Shown here in pieces: positions 1 through 9,439 of a stretch of 25,134 bases of DNA. Location: positions 1-25,134 of the forward strand of contig MSJI02000396.1 of NCBI GenBank assembly GCA_001931905.2, read 5' to 3'. Under the pieces are notes generated by a model. It did not search any database. It worked only from the letters and a program-made list of their open reading frames with translations, and was not told the origin of the DNA. Source of the DNA: Cladosporium sp. IMV 00045. Lineage: Eukaryota; Ascomycota; Dothideomycetes; Cladosporiales; Cladosporiaceae. A program made the position numbers and the translations under genes. The first letter of the stretch is position 1, and each line of letters starts with the position of its first letter.

Positions 1-129
1 TTTTTGCTCAGGCGTTTCGGGTTGCGCGAATGACTGCCATCGCGAATTTCTTCGCGATCTGTATGCCGAGTCTCTTTTTTCTTGTTTTCTGAGAAGGGAA
101 GAGGACGAGAATGGCTTTCTTCGGCCTTG

Positions 130-159
130 CTTCTTCTTCTTCTTCTTCTTCTTCTTCTT
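130..159 (+). repeat. (CTT)10 microsatellite
   Basis: Ten uninterrupted CTT units followed by TTTCTTG. On the + strand they read as a poly-Leu frame, on the other strand as GAA repeats. No gene contains the tract, so it is most simply an intergenic simple-sequence repeat. Confidence 0.9.
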
Positions 160-779
160 TTTCTTGCTTGTGGCTCTCTATTTCGCAGCCCTTTACGAAT
201 TCTGACGACGGTTCTGAGGGCGTTTTGCGTTGCGTTGCTTTGCTTTGCTTTGATGGTTGATGGTTGACTGGGCTTTGCGCGAGCTTCTGCGCTCTTTCTT
301 CCTTGCCTTACGTTTATATTAAAATGGACTTGTTTCTTCTTTTTCCCCTCAACTCACCGGCTGCTTTTCCAGCATGTTGACTGTTTTGCTGCTTGAATCC
401 ATGTTGTTAGGGGACTTTGGATAAGAAGTCCTATGTGTTTTGAGTGTGGCATTTCTGCCCTCTCGAAGAGCAACAATGCCTGTCTCATTGCTGACCTGAT
501 AGATAACCCATGAAGTGATGTGTTTAGCCAGACGAGCCAAAGAAACAAGTCCTTGCCACTCATCGCCCACCGCATAGAATTTCCTTTTTCCGCTGCCTCG
601 GTGGTCGGATGTTGGGCTCGCTGTAGACTTTTTGGGTTATCTTATCGGGACGAAAGAAGCGGGATTGTGGAGTGTAGGGAGGGGTCCACGATTGTGTAAT
701 GGCAACAAAGGGTGCGAGGGAGATATGTCATAGCGAGAGCGGCGTACTTCTGCAGAGAGGATTAATTGTTACTAAATTC

Positions 780-935
780 AAACGCCGATACCAGTATTGT
801 ATCTCTTGACTGTCCTGTCCTCTCTCACTCACTGATCTTTTCCTACTCTTCCCTCTCTTTCGCATCGTTTCTCTCCCACCCCATTCTGTCCCCCTCCCAC
901 GAAACCCCTCTACGAACCAAAAACCAATAACCCAA
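780..935 (+). promoter_or_regulatory. Pyrimidine-rich promoter/leader of the amidotransferase gene
   Basis: The + strand from about 780 is dominated by C and T runs and ends in an A-rich stretch (CCCAAAACA) just before the ATG at 940. CT-rich tracts ahead of the start are common in fungal genes and often mark the transcription start area. I see no convincing TATA box. This call rests on base composition only. Confidence 0.4.
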
Positions 936-939
936 AACA

Positions 940-1857
940 ATGCCACCCCTCCGCATCGCCGTGCTGGAATGCGACACGCCGATCGGCAACACGAAAGCGA
1001 AGTACGGCGGGTACGGCAACCTGTTCAAAGAGCTGCTGCAGAACGGCGTGCGGGAAGTGCGCGAGAAAGACGGCGTGCAAGTCCCCGAGTTGGACGTGCG
1101 CAAATATGATGTTGTGAATGATGAGATCTACCCGGACATCGAGGGGGTTGATGCTGTGCTGCTTAGTGGGAGTCGTGAGTTACACCCATACTATCCTTGA
1201 GGTGACTTGGGGGGATACTGCAAAAGGGAGGGACGTTTCGGGCTGATCTTGAATCAAACACAGGACACAACTCCTTCGACGACGAGCCGTGGATTCTCAA
1301 ACTTGTTGACTTCACGAAGAAAGTCCTACAGCAGGACAGGGTCAGGTTGATCGGCGTTTGCTTCGGACATCAGATCATCGGGCGCGCGCTGGATCAGAAA
1401 GTCGGACGCAGCGATCGCGGGTGGGAAGTCAGCGTGACGCCTATGCAGCTGACGGAGAAGGGGAGGGAGTTGTTTGGTGTGCAGGAAGTGGTGAGTATTT
1501 TCCATCTTGTCAACATGGCTATGAGCAGGGAGCGATTAGCTGACTTGGCCCTACTTTCTTTCGAAGGCTATCCACCAAATGCACCGCGACATCGTCTTCA
1601 CCTACCCGCCTTCGGTGGAGCAGCTGGGCCACTCGCCGCGCTGCGATGTGCAGGGCATGTATGAGAAGAAACGTCTCATCACCGTGCAGGGACATCCGGA
1701 GTTCAATGGGGATATCGTGTCCGAGTTGCTCGATTCGAGGCATGAGAAGGGAATTTTTGACGATGCGACGTATAAGGACGGCATGGAGAGGGTGAGGAGG
1801 CATCATGATGGCGTGGCGGTTGCGGCTGCTTTTATTAGATTTTTGTTGGAGGAGTGA
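940..1857 (+). CDS. Class I glutamine amidotransferase-like protein (YLR126C-type)
   Basis: Three exons, 940-1174, 1264-1490 and 1567-1857, give 250 residues. Both introns begin GTGAGT; the second has a GCTGAC branch-like site. The product is a free-standing GATase1 domain of the kind related to yeast YLR126C, not the larger GMP synthase. The nucleophile lies in a CFGHQ motif (Cys111) and the other two triad residues in GHPE (His197, Glu199), so the triad is intact. Free GATase1 proteins of this group split the gamma-glutamyl amide of glutamine or related peptides; the true substrate is unknown. The start has a good context (AAACAATGCC), and the N-terminus opens directly with the first beta strand (RIAVLECD). 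The splice joints are supported by continuity across each junction (HNSFDDEPW after intron 1, IHQMHRD after intron 2). Confidence 0.9.
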
Positions 1858-2379
1858 TGGGATTGAAATGGTGTGGGATTGATTTGGATATAGATGTATA
1901 GACATTTCGCTTTGTCAAGGATGTAGTGACTGGTGGAGTTTCATGAGTTGTCAAGTCAAGCCAAGGCTAAGGTTTGCTGAGCTGGATGTCGGTTCTGCAG
2001 AAGGATGTTCATGCAATAATACCTCTTACGAAACTATAACGCAGTGTCAGAGTGAGATGGCGTGTTCGAGAAGGAGTATAATAATACATGTAAGTGAGAC
2101 CTCGAGACCAATAACAAACTTTGATAGACATCTGCGGCTGGGGGGAGGCGAGCGAGATCACCGTTGAGCTTGCGTGGCGTCGACGGCTTGTTGTCAGGAA
2201 CCCTGGCTCTCTGGCCTGTGGCAACCTTTCGCTTTTTGCTTGTTCCTCCAACTCTCACGCCTCCCCCTCTCCATGTCCTGTCCGCCCATGCATTAGAGCG
2301 CGCAATACCACGATGCGCCTCTCGCTACACCATCGACACCCCCAATTCGCTTAAGAAAGACCCTCTCCAATCGCCCGCA
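1858..2379 (+). other. Intergenic region and 5' leader of the apyrase gene
   Basis: This holds the 3' end of the amidotransferase transcript and the promoter/leader of the next gene. The apyrase frame stays open upstream from about 2164 but contains no ATG before 2380, so I treat 2164-2379 as leader. The part from 2240 to 2300 is C/T-rich. No separate gene is visible. Confidence 0.55.
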
Positions 2380-4557
2380 ATGGGTAAGCACAGCTACGGC
2401 GTGATCCTCGACGCTGGATCGTCGGGCACTCGCGTCTATGTCTACAACTGGAAGAACGCCGCCAGCGCGCGCGCCTCGGCCTCGTCGCAAGAACTCGATC
2501 GTCTGCCCAAGATCAAGACGGACAAGAAATGGCGCAAGAAAGTCCACCCCGGCGTGTCCACTTTCGGCGAGAGGCCAGAGGACATCGGACCGGAGCATCT
2601 GGCGCCCTTGGTTGAGTTTGCCCTGGGTATCGTGCCTGCGGATGAAGTGGAGAATACGCCCATCTTCCTCCTAGCCACGGCCGGCATGCGCCTTTTGCCT
2701 GAGCATCAGAGGGTGCAGGTTTTGGACAACATCTGCGGATACTTCCAGATATACACCAAATTCCAACTTCCGGACTGCGACTTGCACGTGCAGGTCATAC
2801 CTGGAGAGACCGAAGGATTGTACGGCTGGATAGCGGCGAACTACCTTCTGGGTGGCTTCGACGATGCAGACGCCCACGCTCACGGCAATGGACACCACAC
2901 TTATGGGTTCCTGGACATGGGCGGCGCTTCTGCGCAGATCGCTTTTGCGCCCAATGCGACGGAGACCGAGAAACATGCGGAGGATCTGAAACTACTTCGA
3001 CTAAGGAAGGTCAATGGAGAGAGCTTGGAGCACAAGGTGTTTGTGACAACATGGCTGGGCTTTGGCGCGAACGAGGCAAGGAGACGGTACGTGGAGGGAT
3101 TGTTGGAGGCATATCCGGGTAGCAAAGAGCTGCCTGATCCTTGTCTTCCGGTAGGTTTGCTCGCTACTATCTCTGGAGAGGAACTGGATGACGACTCGCC
3201 TGCGCTCACTGGAAAGGAGCCGCATCTCATCGGAACGGGCAAGTTCCCAGAGTGCCTCAAGCGAACGTACCCTCTTTTGGAGAAGGATGTTCCTTGTGAG
3301 GACGAGCCTTGTCTGCTCAACGGTATACACACACCTGCCATCGACTTCAAAGTGAATCACTTTGTTGGAGTTTCAGAATACTGGCACACGACGCACGAGA
3401 TATTTTCTATGGCGCATAAAGACAAGGCATACGATTTCCACACATATCAAAAGCAGGTCACGGAGCTCTGTTCGCGAGACTGGGAGGATCTGGAAGACGA
3501 CATCGAGGACAAGAAGTGGGGAAAGAAGGTGGATGAGAAGACGGTGGAGGAGGTATGTTTCAAAGCGAGCTGGCTGATCAACATGTTGCACGATGGCATC
3601 GGAGTACCTCGCGTTGGACTTGAAACAGGCAAGGAAATCGGTGATGGGTCCTCCAACACTACTCACTCGGTGATTGATAGCGCCAAAGACCGTGGATTTC
3701 TTGATCCCTTCCAAGCCATCGACAAAATCGACGGCACCGAAGTCAGCTGGACTCTAGGCAAGATGGTTCTGTACGCTTCTTCACAAATGCCAGCGGCAGA
3801 AGAAGAAACTCTCGCGGTGGGATTTGGCAGCAACATCCCCGGCAACAAGATTCCCGCAGACTTCCAATACCCTTCGACTGGCTTGCCCTTGCTCGGAAAC
3901 AACACCAATGGAGACGAAGACGTCTCCTCGCAAGACTGGCACGACCGAATCCTTCAAAGCTCATATTCGCGCAGCGGTCCCGGTATCTTCATCTTCGTCA
4001 TCATCCTCGCCCTTGCCGCCTATCTCCTCTGCGGCCGAGACCGCCGCGCCTCCCTAGCATCCAAACTCTTCGGCCGCAACAACGGCACCAAACGATCGAA
4101 ACCCGGCTCATCTTTCGCCAGCAAATTCTTCGGCGGCCCTTCTGGCCCATCATACGAGCGCGTCCTCGAAGCCGGACCTGACGATACCGACTCCGACGGC
4201 TTCGAGCTGACCGCAATGTCCGACGACGAACCCAAAAGCAGTGCCAACCGCCCCTCCGACTCCAGCTCCACAGCCGAACCGCCTCGCACCGGCCGTACAT
4301 CTGGCTGGGCCACGCCGGCCAACAGGGCTCTGTCGCCGGATTTCTCGCGCGGTAGTCCCAAGCACAAGGGCTACTTTGACGTGCCTGCAGGTGCTGGAAG
4401 TGCTGCTGGTAATGGGCTGGGAATCACGGCGTTCGAGAGGGAGGGCCTCGTGGTGCGCACGGATAGTAGGGAGAAACTCTCTGCCGCTGGGAGTGTGAGT
4501 CGCAGTCGCACGCCGGGGAGTGCGAGGACGCCGTTGAAGGGGAATTTCGATGATTGA
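2380..4557 (+). CDS. YND1: Golgi/endomembrane apyrase (GDA1/CD39 family, Ynd1-like)
   Basis: One exon, 725 residues. The enzyme hydrolyses nucleoside di- and triphosphates; in yeast the Ynd1 type works in the Golgi lumen, removing the nucleoside diphosphates left after sugar transfer. All four nearest N-terminal apyrase conserved regions are visible: DAGSSGTR at residues 11-18, LATAGMRLLP at 98-107, GETEGLYGW around 142-150 with the likely catalytic base Glu145, and LDMGGASAQIAF at 178-189. A single hydrophobic segment (GIFIFVIILALAAYLL, about 535-550) sits near the C-terminus, followed by a Ser/Pro-rich, partly acidic tail of about 170 residues. I chose the ATG at 2380 because the apyrase fold begins only a few residues later, as in yeast Ynd1. 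There is no N-terminal signal peptide, so the lone transmembrane segment probably anchors the protein. The gene is convergent with the glucanosyltransferase. Confidence 0.93.
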   Translation: MGKHSYGVILDAGSSGTRVYVYNWKNAASARASASSQELDRLPKIKTDKKWRKKVHPGVSTFGERPEDIGPEHLAPLVEFALGIVPADEVENTPIFLLATAGMRLLPEHQRVQVLDNICGYFQIYTKFQLPDCDLHVQVIPGETEGLYGWIAANYLLGGFDDADAHAHGNGHHTYGFLDMGGASAQIAFAPNATETEKHAEDLKLLRLRKVNGESLEHKVFVTTWLGFGANEARRRYVEGLLEAYPGSKELPDPCLPVGLLATISGEELDDDSPALTGKEPHLIGTGKFPECLKRTYPLLEKDVPCEDEPCLLNGIHTPAIDFKVNHFVGVSEYWHTTHEIFSMAHKDKAYDFHTYQKQVTELCSRDWEDLEDDIEDKKWGKKVDEKTVEEVCFKASWLINMLHDGIGVPRVGLETGKEIGDGSSNTTHSVIDSAKDRGFLDPFQAIDKIDGTEVSWTLGKMVLYASSQMPAAEEETLAVGFGSNIPGNKIPADFQYPSTGLPLLGNNTNGDEDVSSQDWHDRILQSSYSRSGPGIFIFVIILALAAYLLCGRDRRASLASKLFGRNNGTKRSKPGSSFASKFFGGPSGPSYERVLEAGPDDTDSDGFELTAMSDDEPKSSANRPSDSSSTAEPPRTGRTSGWATPANRALSPDFSRGSPKHKGYFDVPAGAGSAAGNGLGITAFEREGLVVRTDSREKLSAAGSVSRSRTPGSARTPLKGNFDD

Positions 4558-5157
4558 TGGGGTTGTTGCTGATTTCTTTTTGTGGTTCTTTTTCAAGCGA
4601 AGGCGCTGGTGGTGTTGTTGTTCTGGGATTTTCCATCGTTTGGTATGGGTTTTCCAGCGCATTGAGGATTCCATTTGGATATTTGATTGAGGCGACTCCA
4701 TTGCTTGATTTTGTGCGCACCTTCTTCCCCGGGTGGGAGTCGTTCTTTCACATCATTAGACACACGAGTTAACATACACATTGCAAAACGCTCGATTCTG
4801 CATGGGTCTACTGTCCTTCACAATACAAGTATGTATCCTTATGATAATGGTCGCTGGTACCAATAGATCTACCGAGCAAATAATCCAATGATGTTCGTAT
4901 TTGCAGAGAACTCGATGTATTTTGCAAGTGTAAGTATGTAATGTACGCTATGTACCTTATCCCGTCTTCCCTCCTGCGCTCACACCAATACACTCCGGGA
5001 TATCATAATGAACAAAGAACCAAAAAGCAGAAAATGAGAAACGCAATGGACGCAGAAAAAAAGTAATCTATCTCTAAAAATCTAGCTCTGGTCAGCGAGC
5101 CACGCCAGACCTATGCATGCAAACTCGCAATCCAACTCTCAAAAAAAGTCCACCACT
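4558..5157. other. Convergent 3' region
   Basis: The stretch lies between two converging genes (apyrase + and glucanosyltransferase -) and must hold both 3' UTRs. From about 4770 to 5090 it is A/T-richer than its flanks. I see no coding frame and no structured RNA. Confidence 0.55.
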
Positions 5158-6851
5158 CTAAAGAGCGAACAGGGCAACACCAACAACACCAGCAATCGCA
5201 GCGCCGTTGACGATCACGGCCCTACCAGCCGCGCTGTCAGCGCCAGTCTCGCTGGCGCCGCTCTCCCCAGTGGAAGAAGGAGACGAGTTTCCAGAGCCGC
5301 TGTCGGAGGAATCAGAGTTGGAGCCGTTGGCGCTGCCGCTAGGAGTGCTGGAAGGCGTGCCAGTGGACAGACCGCCACGGTTGCCGTTGGGCTTGCTACC
5401 CTCCATGGGAGAGATTTCGAGCCCACTGATGCGGCCACCGTTGGTGGCGTAGACGGGCAGGTCGACGCTGGTCTTGGTGACGTCGACGATGGAGCCGCGC
5501 GGCGGGTTGGAGACGCCGGAGGAGATCATGTCCGAGACGCCGGAGGGGACGGAGGGGATGTCGAAGTCGTCGCTGTGCCCGTTGTCGCCGATCAGGTCGG
5601 CGCTGCACTTGGGCGGTTGCAGGTTGGTGGCGGTGGTGTTGTGGTTCTCGATCAGGGTGATGTTCAGCTTGCCGTACTGCTCGGCGAGCGCGTCGTAGTC
5701 GCCGCGGAGGTGCACGGTGCCGTTGCGGTAGTGGTCCACGATGCCGTAGTTGTTGTCCTCCTGCGTCCACTCGAACACCAGGCCGCCGGACATGACGGTC
5801 ATTTTCTCGCCGTACAGCACGGGGACTTCGTCGAAGGTGCGGGGCTGGACTTCGTTGCAGCCGTACTCGGAGAAGAAGACGGGGATGGTGCTGTTGCTGA
5901 ACATCTCGACCAGCTTGTCGTACCCGGAGGTTTCGAAGGTGGCTTCCGAGCCGCACCAGGAGTAGGAGTTCAGGCCAAGGAAGTCGGAGCGAGACATGTC
6001 CTCGCTGTCGCCGTCGGAGTTGTCGCATTGCAGGTATGCCCAGCTGTCCTCCAGGATGGAGCGGACTGTGACAGGTTAGCAGGAAGTTTTGAGGGAAGTC
6101 GTGGGAGAGAATGGACATACCATCAGCAGCGGAGTAGCCAACGGGGATGGTGCGGTTGGCGTGGTTGGAGATGTACGACTTCATCTCACGAGTGAGAGCG
6201 CGGATGTAGGGCGGGTTCTTCTCCGCCGAGTCGACATCGTCCATGATCTCGTTGCCTGAGAAGAAGGCAAGAGTGTTGGGGTAACCCTTGAAGGCCTCGA
6301 TCATGGTGAAGACGTGCTCGAGGTACCCCTTGTTGTAGGTAGAGCCGGGGTTCGAGCGGTCAATGTGCTGGCCCTCGTTCGGGGAGTTGACATCCAGCAT
6401 GATGTAGATGCCGACCGAGTTGAAGATCGACATGCACTCATCGTGGTCGAGGTTGGGGTTGAGGTTGTAGGAGCGGATGGTGTTGACGCCGATGTTCTGT
6501 CAATGTTGTCAGTCCGTGTCCCTTGTTCGCAACATCGGGAATATCTGAATAGCCATACCTGCATCAAAGCAGCGTCGCGAAGGCAAATGGTGGCGTTGCT
6601 GAGAGGGTCGGCCTTGGAGAAGTCCTCGCCCTGACCCCATGGCTGGTAGTCAACACCAAGGACCATGAAACGCTTGTCGGTGACGGAGTCAATGAAGTCC
6701 TGACCCTTCACGACGATCGGGTTGGAGGCGGCGACACTGGTAGCCAGCGCGCCCAGAGTAATGAGGGAGCTGGTGAACTGGATCTTTGTCAGCAATGACA
6801 ACCGCACGCAGGCGCGTTTCGCGCAAGGTCAGCGCAACCTACCGACTTCAT
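5158..6851 (-). CDS. GPI-anchored beta-1,3-glucanosyltransferase (GH72, Gas/Gel family)
   Basis: Four exons read on the - strand: 6851-6843, 6783-6559, 6496-6121 and 6065-5158, giving 505 residues. Introns are 59, 62 and 55 nt with GCTGAC, ACTGAC or GCTAAC branch-like sites. The enzyme cuts and re-ligates beta-1,3-glucan chains at the plasma membrane and cell wall. An N-terminal signal peptide (about 1-20) precedes the GH72 domain, which starts NPIVVKG. The acid/base Glu161 is in GNEIMDD and the nucleophile Glu270 in FFSEYGCN. There is no Cys-rich CBM43 module; the domain passes straight into a Ser/Gly-rich stretch (about 435-480) and a hydrophobic tail ending VVGVALFAL, a GPI-attachment signal. 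I chose the start that gives MKS in a 9-nt first exon; an alternative ATG at 6807 inside intron 1 is in frame. The exact Gas/Gel paralogue is not decided. Confidence 0.93.
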
Positions 6852-8742
6852 CTTGACTGTGTTATTGAGGATATCGGATTTGTTGGAAAAATGCGCGTGC
6901 TAGAAACGGTTTGGAAAAGTGATGTCAGACACGGATCTCGCCCGGTGTAATCTCGACTAAACGAATGACTTCTACAGCACAGCTGCAGATGAAGAGAAAG
7001 ATGCGATTGAGAGAGCAAACACGCGCGAGTGAGAGAGACGTCGCGAAAGGAAGCAGTCGTCTACTAGTAGTGGCGGCTCGGTCAAGGTCAACAACACAGA
7101 GGTGCTACTCGCCCGGTTAACTAACCAGCATCGGTCGTCTCGTCCGCTGTGCCCCCGAACGAACGGGAAACTAGCAGTAGGACGAACGCCCACCGTGGCC
7201 ACGGATTGGAGCCTATCCGGTGGCAAGAGGGTACCGCCAAGCATACAAAATGGCATGTCGTTTGGCGTTAGTGCTTGGAAATTAAGCTCTCCGTTTCATC
7301 TCGCTCTGGGGGAAATTGCCTCTGATGCAATGCTGAAGCCGCCGCGGTCGGGAGAAGGTCTGTCCGCCTGTCAGTTGGACAAGCACTGATTCAAGCGGTA
7401 TGGTCGTTGTCCATGTGCCGAACCATGGAGGAACATCATTAAAGAAACCTTGCCGCCCATCCACCATCAAAGGAGCTCCGGAGTTGTGACCATCGGCCAT
7501 AGAAAAGTCAGTATGAAGCTCTCGATACGGGAGAAGCAGGTCCACCACGTGCCCACCACTTTATTTGGAAAATCTCACTAGCCGGACCTAGTCTGCGGCA
7601 AAATTCACCCAGTCCGAAACGCGAGATTTGCGATTCTCAAACGGCGAGTTTGCTATCCTGACTCTTGCGAACCCTTTGCTCTGGTGGGTGGCTGTGTCAG
7701 TCCTGGGGATGAAGGAGGAGAAAGCAGAGGGTACGACCCACAGCAGTTCCCCTGGATGAGTACCGGTACTATGGATCGGTATCATTTCTTACAGCGTAGA
7801 CAAGCGGTGCGACTTTCGGATGGAAGTCATGATATCATTTCGTATCCAGTCACGTCGCTGCGATAACGCCGGATATGAGATCCGACAACCCTACCCACAT
7901 GAAGTGAACTTACTGGTAGGCGTCTATACCAGAAATAACATCGACATACAGATTTGTCACCAAAGAAAGAACCGTCCCAATCGATAGACACGCCAGAAAC
8001 ACTGTCCTCTGCATGTCAGTTGATCATTGACATTACCGACGTGCCGGGATGCTTCATTGTCTGCCAGTTCACTTGGCCTTTTGGGCATCGCGATCACGAC
8101 ATAATCGAGTAAAGTTAGACCAGTCGCAAACAGAAGACGGAAAACGAAACGAGTCGAGTGAACATGAAATCCTACTGGCGAATTGGACAGTCCATACGAA
8201 CATGTTATCTCCTAGCATCCGAGACGGATAGGAGCGTTTGCTGCGGCTACTTGAAGGGTACGAAGATGCGTGCCATTTAGGTGTAACAGCTTCTCTGTTT
8301 CGCCGGAACACAAATCACGAATCGAATTGGACACCAACCAATTCAATACCATTGACTTGATTGAAAGAACCCATCATTGAGCTCAATCTTTCTAGCAAAC
8401 CCAGTGTCGTTCCATCCCGCTCTGATACCGATGACGAGGAATCTTTCCGCTCAAGGAACATTCATGTTTCTAAAAGTCCCTGTTCGATCCGATGCAAGCA
8501 AAGAGACTCCCGAACAACGTTGGCATGGTAGGTGCCATAATATCAGCAGAGTACATGTTTGTCCATGATTGAGATCGCTTTTGAGGGTTGTCTCGATCCA
8601 TAGGTGCACAAAAGGCGTGACAAAAAGTGAACCCGTCAAGACGAGATTTGAACGCCGCATCTCCTTTAGGTAAAGGAACATTCGGTGCTTACAAGATCCA
8701 GAAGAGTATAGGGGTGCAATCAAAAAGCTTGCGAAGATTCGC
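6852..8742. other. Gene-poor stretch between glucanosyltransferase promoter and tRNA
   Basis: Nearly 1.9 kb without a protein I can support. All frames are under 120 codons, carry no recognisable motif and overlap one another on both strands. The first few hundred bases must be the promoter of the glucanosyltransferase. Small inverted repeats occur at 8324-8344 (GAATTGG/CCAATTC) and 8662-8677 (TCCTTTA/TAAAGGA). I see no transposon ends, no long repeats and no strong A/T bias of the sort left by RIP. Confidence 0.5.
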
Positions 8743-8747
8743 AAAAA
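8743..8747 (-). terminator. RNA polymerase III terminator of tRNA-Met
   Basis: On the - strand the tRNA is followed after three bases by five T residues (TCCTTTTTGCG). A run of four or more T is the usual Pol III stop. A small hairpin (GCGAA/TTCGC, 8731-8742) lies just beyond it. Confidence 0.75.
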
Positions 8748-8750
8748 GGA

Positions 8751-8854
8751 TGCCTCCAGGGAGAATCGAACTCCCATCTCAGGATAGCCACTGCTATGCT
8801 GTGTCATATGCTAAGGATATGAGACCTATGTTCTAACCGTTAAACTATGGGGGC
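8751..8854 (-). tRNA. tRNA-Met (CAT), elongator type, with 32-nt intron
   Basis: Read on the - strand from 8854 the cloverleaf folds as follows. The acceptor stem is GCCCCCA with TGGAGGC (one C-A mismatch at the fourth pair), the D stem GTTT/GAAC with loop AACGGTTA, and the T arm GGGAG-TTCGATT-CTCCC, with discriminator A. The anticodon loop is CTCATA, with anticodon CAT at 8819-8821, split after position 37 by an intron at 8786-8817. The anticodon stem TAGGT/TCCTG has a T-T apposition next to the loop, which eukaryotic elongator tRNA-Met also shows. The T loop TTCGATT and the G1-C72 pair argue against the initiator. In the precursor TCATAT and ATATGA can pair, the anticodon-intron helix expected for tRNA splicing. 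A-box (TAGTTTAACGG) and B-box (GTTCGATTC) promoters and a T5 terminator are present. Confidence 0.85.
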
Positions 8855-9439
8855 GAATTCAAGCTGTGCTTGAATAGTCATGGTTCGATGGGAGGTGAAG
8901 CTCTTTATGTTATATATAGCTCAAAATACATACGATGTCCAATACAGTACGTGCGAGAACTACATATAGGCAAGCAGTAATTGTCTACCGAACGCGTCAC
9001 TTTGCTCAATTTAAATCGCACCAGAGTTTTTGTTTCGGTCGTAGGTATCGATCAGTACATCGAGCGACTTTCGAACGCTCTGGAATCGTCCTTGACTCGA
9101 GCTCGCACAATGGCTATACACCTCCAGAAGTTTCGTATTCTAAGACATTGAGGAAGAAGTTCACATTAAATGAGAAAGTGTTGGTGAATATATGCATTGA
9201 ATAGAAGTTTTAAATCATGCTTGTGACCCTTGCCACTTGTTCATTTTCAAACGCTAATGAGAGTCGTGTTAAAATTACAGGGACTATGAGCGCGTGCGCG
9301 CCATAAGATCCGAATCATAAATCATGCCTTCTTTCTTGGCTTAACGAAATGTCGTGCGTATGCAGATGCTGAGGTGTAGCCACTTTGTGGCCCTTCTTTT
9401 GCTTGAGAGCAGCGTGCGCTAAACGTCCTCAAGTACCAC
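8855..9439. other. Intergenic region between tRNA and DUF7907-type gene
   Basis: About 0.6 kb, A/T-richer than the rest (TTATATATAG near 8911). It holds the upstream flank of the tRNA and the 3' end of the secreted-protein gene. A frame of 89 codons at 8935-9204 has no features of a real protein. Confidence 0.5.

Larger units (their letters stand above)
1..939. other. Intergenic region without a supported gene
   Basis: No reading frame here looks like a protein. The longest frames are under 75 codons and low in complexity. The stretch holds a perfect 8-bp inverted repeat (39-46 and 51-58), a (CTT)10 tract (130-159), and from about 780 to 920 a strongly pyrimidine-rich strand (CTCTCTCACTC, CCTCTCTTTC, CCCCCTCCC). 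That last part directly precedes the amidotransferase start and is typical of fungal promoters and 5' leaders. A gene to the left of the window could have its leader or tail here, but nothing identifies one. Confidence 0.6.

Noticed and set aside
82..267. A poly-Leu frame resembling a membrane protein
   Set aside because: It is the translation of the (CTT)10 repeat, with no start context or homology.
2164..2379. N-terminal extension of the apyrase by 72 residues
   Set aside because: No ATG in the extension; family members begin within a few residues of the first conserved region.
5113..6195. A 360-codon open frame on the + strand
   Set aside because: It is the antisense of the glucanosyltransferase exons and is almost wholly Gly, Ala, Val and Asp, as expected from the opposite strand of a GC-rich third-position gene. 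No domain.
8627..8700. A second tRNA-like element on the - strand (B-box-like GTTCAAATC, followed by CTTTTT)
   Set aside because: The T stem does not pair, no matching 5' acceptor strand or anticodon arm fits, and the hairpin TCCTTTA/TAAAGGA does not sit where a variable arm would.
6852..8742. A decayed transposon or RIP-mutated repeat
   Set aside because: No terminal repeats, no transposase-like frames and no strong A/T shift; the stretch looks like ordinary intergenic DNA.
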